DNA from: Pseudomonadota bacterium
Lineage (GTDB): Bacteria > Desulfobacterota > Desulfovibrionia > Desulfovibrionales > Desulfomicrobiaceae
DNA: 64,000 bases
Assembly: GCA_018902545.1 (NCBI GenBank)
Contig: JAHIQM010000015.1
Span: 248,001 to 312,000 of the forward strand
Reading direction: 5' to 3'
Part shown: piece after piece, positions 61,860 to 64,000 of the stretch
Position numbering within the stretch: position 1 is the stretch's first letter
Layout of the letters: the number at the start of each line of letters is the position of its first letter
Made by a program: the position numbers and the translations under genes
The notes under the pieces: generated by a model
What the model saw: the letters and a program-made list of their open reading frames with translations, nothing else
Databases searched by the model: none
What the model was told of the DNA's origin: nothing

Positions 61860-62063
61860 TCAGGTGTCGAGCAGGTTGTTGCCCTTGGTGCGCATGCGGA
61901 TGTTCAATGCGTCGATGCGTTCCTGCAGGCGTGCCCTGCGGTGTTCGTTCTTTTCACCGTAAAAGGAGCGCAGCAGAAAATTGCGGCAATGAAACAGGGT
62001 GTGAGATTCCTGGTCGATGTCGACCAGCTTTCCGCAGATGGAGCAGGTGCTGAACTTTGCCAT
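61860..62063 (-). CDS. Small zinc-ribbon-like hypothetical protein
   Basis: 67 residues: MAKFSTCSICGKLVDIDQES followed by HTLFHCRNFLLRS gives a possible CxxC...H...C metal site, and then a basic helical C terminus. A Shine-Dalgarno sequence (GGGAGGTGAG) overlaps the stop region of the upstream gene, 3 nt away. Function unknown; it is probably co-translated with the receiver/TPR protein. Confidence 0.65.
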   Translation of the reverse strand: MAKFSTCSICGKLVDIDQESHTLFHCRNFLLRSFYGEKNEHRRARLQERIDALNIRMRTKGNNLLDT

Positions 62064-62066
62064 GGC

Positions 62067-63119
62067 TCACCTCCCTCGCGGGGCCTGGAACGGGGCGTCG
62101 GGGTTGTCTTCCCAGGCCACGCCGGTCAGCAGGCGGTACATTTTGAGGGCTTCGAGATGATCCGGTGACAGGGCCAGGGCGAGCTTGATGCATTCCAGGG
62201 CCTTTGCCGGCTGGACGTCGCAGAAATAGGCTTTGGCCATGTTGTAGTGTATGTTTTCATCCTTTGGGCTGAGCTGGACGGCCTGGAAATAAGCCTTGAT
62301 CGCTTCTTTGTATTGCTTTTCCTGGCGCAGCCTGATGCCCAGTGTGTTGTAGGGATTGGGCGCGTTGATGTCGTACTTGACGATTTCGACGAAAATTTTC
62401 TTCACCTTGGCGAAGTTGTTGAGTTTTGCATATTCCTCGGCCGCTTTTTGCAGATAGTAGCGGTAGCGGTCGATGTCGTTCTTTCCCAGATAGGCTTGGG
62501 CCAGGCCTTCGTAGGCCTTGATGAAGGTCTGGTTGCGGGCCAGGGACTGGTTGAAGGCCTGGATGGCATCGGACCATTTCTTGTCCACCAGAAACTGGCA
62601 GCCCCGGTAGAAGAGCCTGCTGGCCTGTTCGTCTTCCTGGCTGACGACCAGGGTCAGGTCGCCAATGGCGTCCTCGTAGCGGCCCTGAACGATCATCGTC
62701 TCAGCCTGCTTCACGGTGTCGCGGTCGCTGTCCGGAGCCTGTTCGAGCTTTGCGGACTGGAGCATGTGCTTTTCCAGGGCGGCCAGGGTGTAGGGGCGCA
62801 GGACCAGCCCGGAGCACCCGGCGGAGATGACGCCGAGCAGGAACTCCTCGGTGCGGTCCGAGGAAATGACCAGGATGTGCAGAAATTCGGCTTGCCGGAC
62901 CTCGCGCAATGCGGTGACGAATTCGGCCATGCTCAGATCTTCGACCTCGGTATCGACGATGATGATCCGCGCCGGATTGTATTTGATGAATTCCACGGCG
63001 GACTTGCCCGAGGAAAAGCGCGCGCAGTTGCTGTATCCGAGCCTGGTCAGGTGGTCCCTGGTCTCCTGAAAAAGGGAGTCCTGGCTCGTGGCCACAAAAA
63101 CGAGGTCCGTCATTCCCAT
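62067..63119 (-). CDS. Degenerate receiver-TPR protein
   Basis: About 350 residues from the ATG at 63119 (or 63113). Residues ~1-125 have receiver-domain order with the phosphorylation-site Asp (D56, IIIVDTEVED) and a Ser after beta 4 (VISSD). The acidic pair after beta 1 is missing (VATSQDS), and the beta-5 Lys is Arg (LVLRPYT), so phosphorylation is doubtful. Residues ~135-340 are TPR-type helix pairs (FYRGCQFLVDKKWSDAIQAF, PYNTLGIRLRQEKQYKEAIK). It may be a scaffold reading a partner's signal. A small zinc-ribbon-like gene follows 3 nt later. Confidence 0.8.
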   Translation of the reverse strand: MGMTDLVFVATSQDSLFQETRDHLTRLGYSNCARFSSGKSAVEFIKYNPARIIIVDTEVEDLSMAEFVTALREVRQAEFLHILVISSDRTEEFLLGVISAGCSGLVLRPYTLAALEKHMLQSAKLEQAPDSDRDTVKQAETMIVQGRYEDAIGDLTLVVSQEDEQASRLFYRGCQFLVDKKWSDAIQAFNQSLARNQTFIKAYEGLAQAYLGKNDIDRYRYYLQKAAEEYAKLNNFAKVKKIFVEIVKYDINAPNPYNTLGIRLRQEKQYKEAIKAYFQAVQLSPKDENIHYNMAKAYFCDVQPAKALECIKLALALSPDHLEALKMYRLLTGVAWEDNPDAPFQAPRGR

Positions 63120-63362
63120 TGTACTTGCATGTCCTGTTTTCCTACACGTTTTTATGTACTTCCTGTGCTTTATCATACGCCTTTCGTACGCAGGTAACAA
63201 GGCCCCGGTGCCCGTCCCTGCGCATTGCTTCTTGACATCCCCCCAGTCCGTTACGCTACCCCAATTCTGTTCGCCTGCCTTTATCGACCATTCATGCGCA
63301 GCAGCGCCGTGGGCCTTTCGCTCGCGGATATCAACTTTCGGCCCTGAGCCGCTGGTCTTCCC

Positions 63363-64000
63363 ATGGAACATAAAAAAATCGAAATCCTCGCCCCTGCCGG
63401 CGACACGGACAGTTTTCTGGCCGCCATCGCCGCCGGGGCCGACGCCGTGTACTGCGGCCTGAAGAATTTTTCCGCGCGCATGGAGGCGGAGAATTTTTCC
63501 CTGACCGAACTCGCGGCCCTGACCGAACTGGCGCATGCCAAGGGAGTCCGGGTGCACGTGGCCATGAACAACCTGCTCAAGACTCCGGAACTGGACCAGG
63601 CGGGTCGCCTCATTGATCGGCTGCAGTCCCAGACCGGGGTGGACGCGCTCATCGTCCAGGATCTGGGTCTGCCCGCCCTGGCCAGGCAGGCGGGGTTCAA
63701 AGGGGAGCTGCATCTCTCGACTCTGGCCAATGGTGGCACCATCGCAGGGTTGACCCAGATCCTGGCCCTGGGAGTGGACCGGCTGGTGCTGCCCCGCGAG
63801 CTGTCCATCGATGAGATCAAGGCTGTCGCCGCCAGGTGCCCCGAGGGGCTCGAGCTGGAGGTCTTCGTGCACGGGGCGCTGTGTTACGCGGTGTCGGGCC
63901 GTTGCTACTGGTCGAGCTATCTGGGGGGCAAGAGCGGGCTGCGTGGCCGCTGCGTGCAGCCCTGCCGACGCCAATATCAGCAGAAGAGCCAGAAGGCCTC
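63363..64000 (+). CDS. U32-family peptidase, N-terminal part (cut by window edge)
   Basis: Open from the ATG at 63363 through the window end, 212 codons. It starts MEHKKIEILAPAGDTDSFLA, the U32 beginning, with GADAVYCGLKNFSAR, LHLSTLANGGT, LPRELSIDEIKAVA and VFVHGALCYAVSGRCYWSSY, then a cysteine-rich GRCVQPCRRQY. U32 proteins such as RlhA/TrhP or collagenase-like peptidases often hydroxylate RNA bases. Subtype cannot be decided without the C terminus. TTGACA at 63232-63237 is a possible promoter part upstream. Confidence 0.9.
   Translation, partial: MEHKKIEILAPAGDTDSFLAAIAAGADAVYCGLKNFSARMEAENFSLTELAALTELAHAKGVRVHVAMNNLLKTPELDQAGRLIDRLQSQTGVDALIVQDLGLPALARQAGFKGELHLSTLANGGTIAGLTQILALGVDRLVLPRELSIDEIKAVAARCPEGLELEVFVHGALCYAVSGRCYWSSYLGGKSGLRGRCVQPCRRQYQQKSQKA

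Noticed and set aside
63120-63974. N-terminal extension of the receiver-TPR frame
   Set aside because: It would run antisense through the U32 gene; the receiver fold begins at 63119.

Overview
The window is high-GC, tightly packed chromosome from a sulfate-reducing bacterium. The dissimilatory sulfate-activation and APS-reduction genes (sat, aprBA, qmoABC, qmoD) lie side by side at 3.0-12.7 kb. With the Gram-negative envelope genes, NikR, sigma-54 regulation and the style of small conserved genes, this suggests Desulfovibrionales, perhaps Desulfomicrobium-like. The taxonomic placement is inference; I ran no search.

Layout: 1-2.7 kb (minus) holds the start of an aconitase gene, a small coiled-coil protein and a chorismate-mutase/EPSP-synthase-like protein that seems to lack catalytic motifs. 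3.0-12.7 kb (plus) is sulfate respiration: ATP sulfurylase makes APS, AprBA reduces it to sulfite, and QmoABC(D) carries electrons from menaquinol to AprBA. Terminators split this stretch into separate transcripts, and a long imperfect palindrome fills the qmoA leader. After an EVE-domain gene, 13.4-17.9 kb (minus) is a five-gene branched-chain amino acid ABC transporter, and 18.4-21.9 kb (minus) is an lrp-putA proline-catabolism operon.

22.4-37.6 kb is mostly plus-strand housekeeping: carB, purF-kdsD, a YkgJ-type protein, a class A penicillin-binding protein, a Gate-domain membrane protein, an M24 peptidase, coaX-eno and folD, with tatD and a Trm112-like gene on the minus strand. 37.7-42.7 kb (minus) appears to be a three-gene unit: a sigma-54 activator with a variant GAFTGA loop, a large exported TPR protein and a Memo-family protein. 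sfsA and hslO are divergent from it. 44.6-51.9 kb (minus) is a nine-gene run: a BMP-type nucleoside ABC transporter with a purine phosphoribosyltransferase gene inside it, then a methyltransferase, nikR, folE2 and a flagellar-rod-like protein. A textbook terminator lies inside the first codons of the first permease gene.

52.3-64 kb holds a ribbon-helix-helix/PilZ fusion, a RdgC-like protein split into two overlapping genes, a GH57 protein, trmFO, a P-type ATPase, a 33-codon ORF coupled to an RluA-type synthase, a degenerate-receiver/TPR protein with a small zinc-ribbon partner, and the start of a U32 peptidase gene. Two copies of a ~142-bp structured repeat sit just upstream of the GH57 and trmFO genes, each oriented with its gene. 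I saw no tRNA, rRNA, CRISPR array, transposase or prophage gene.
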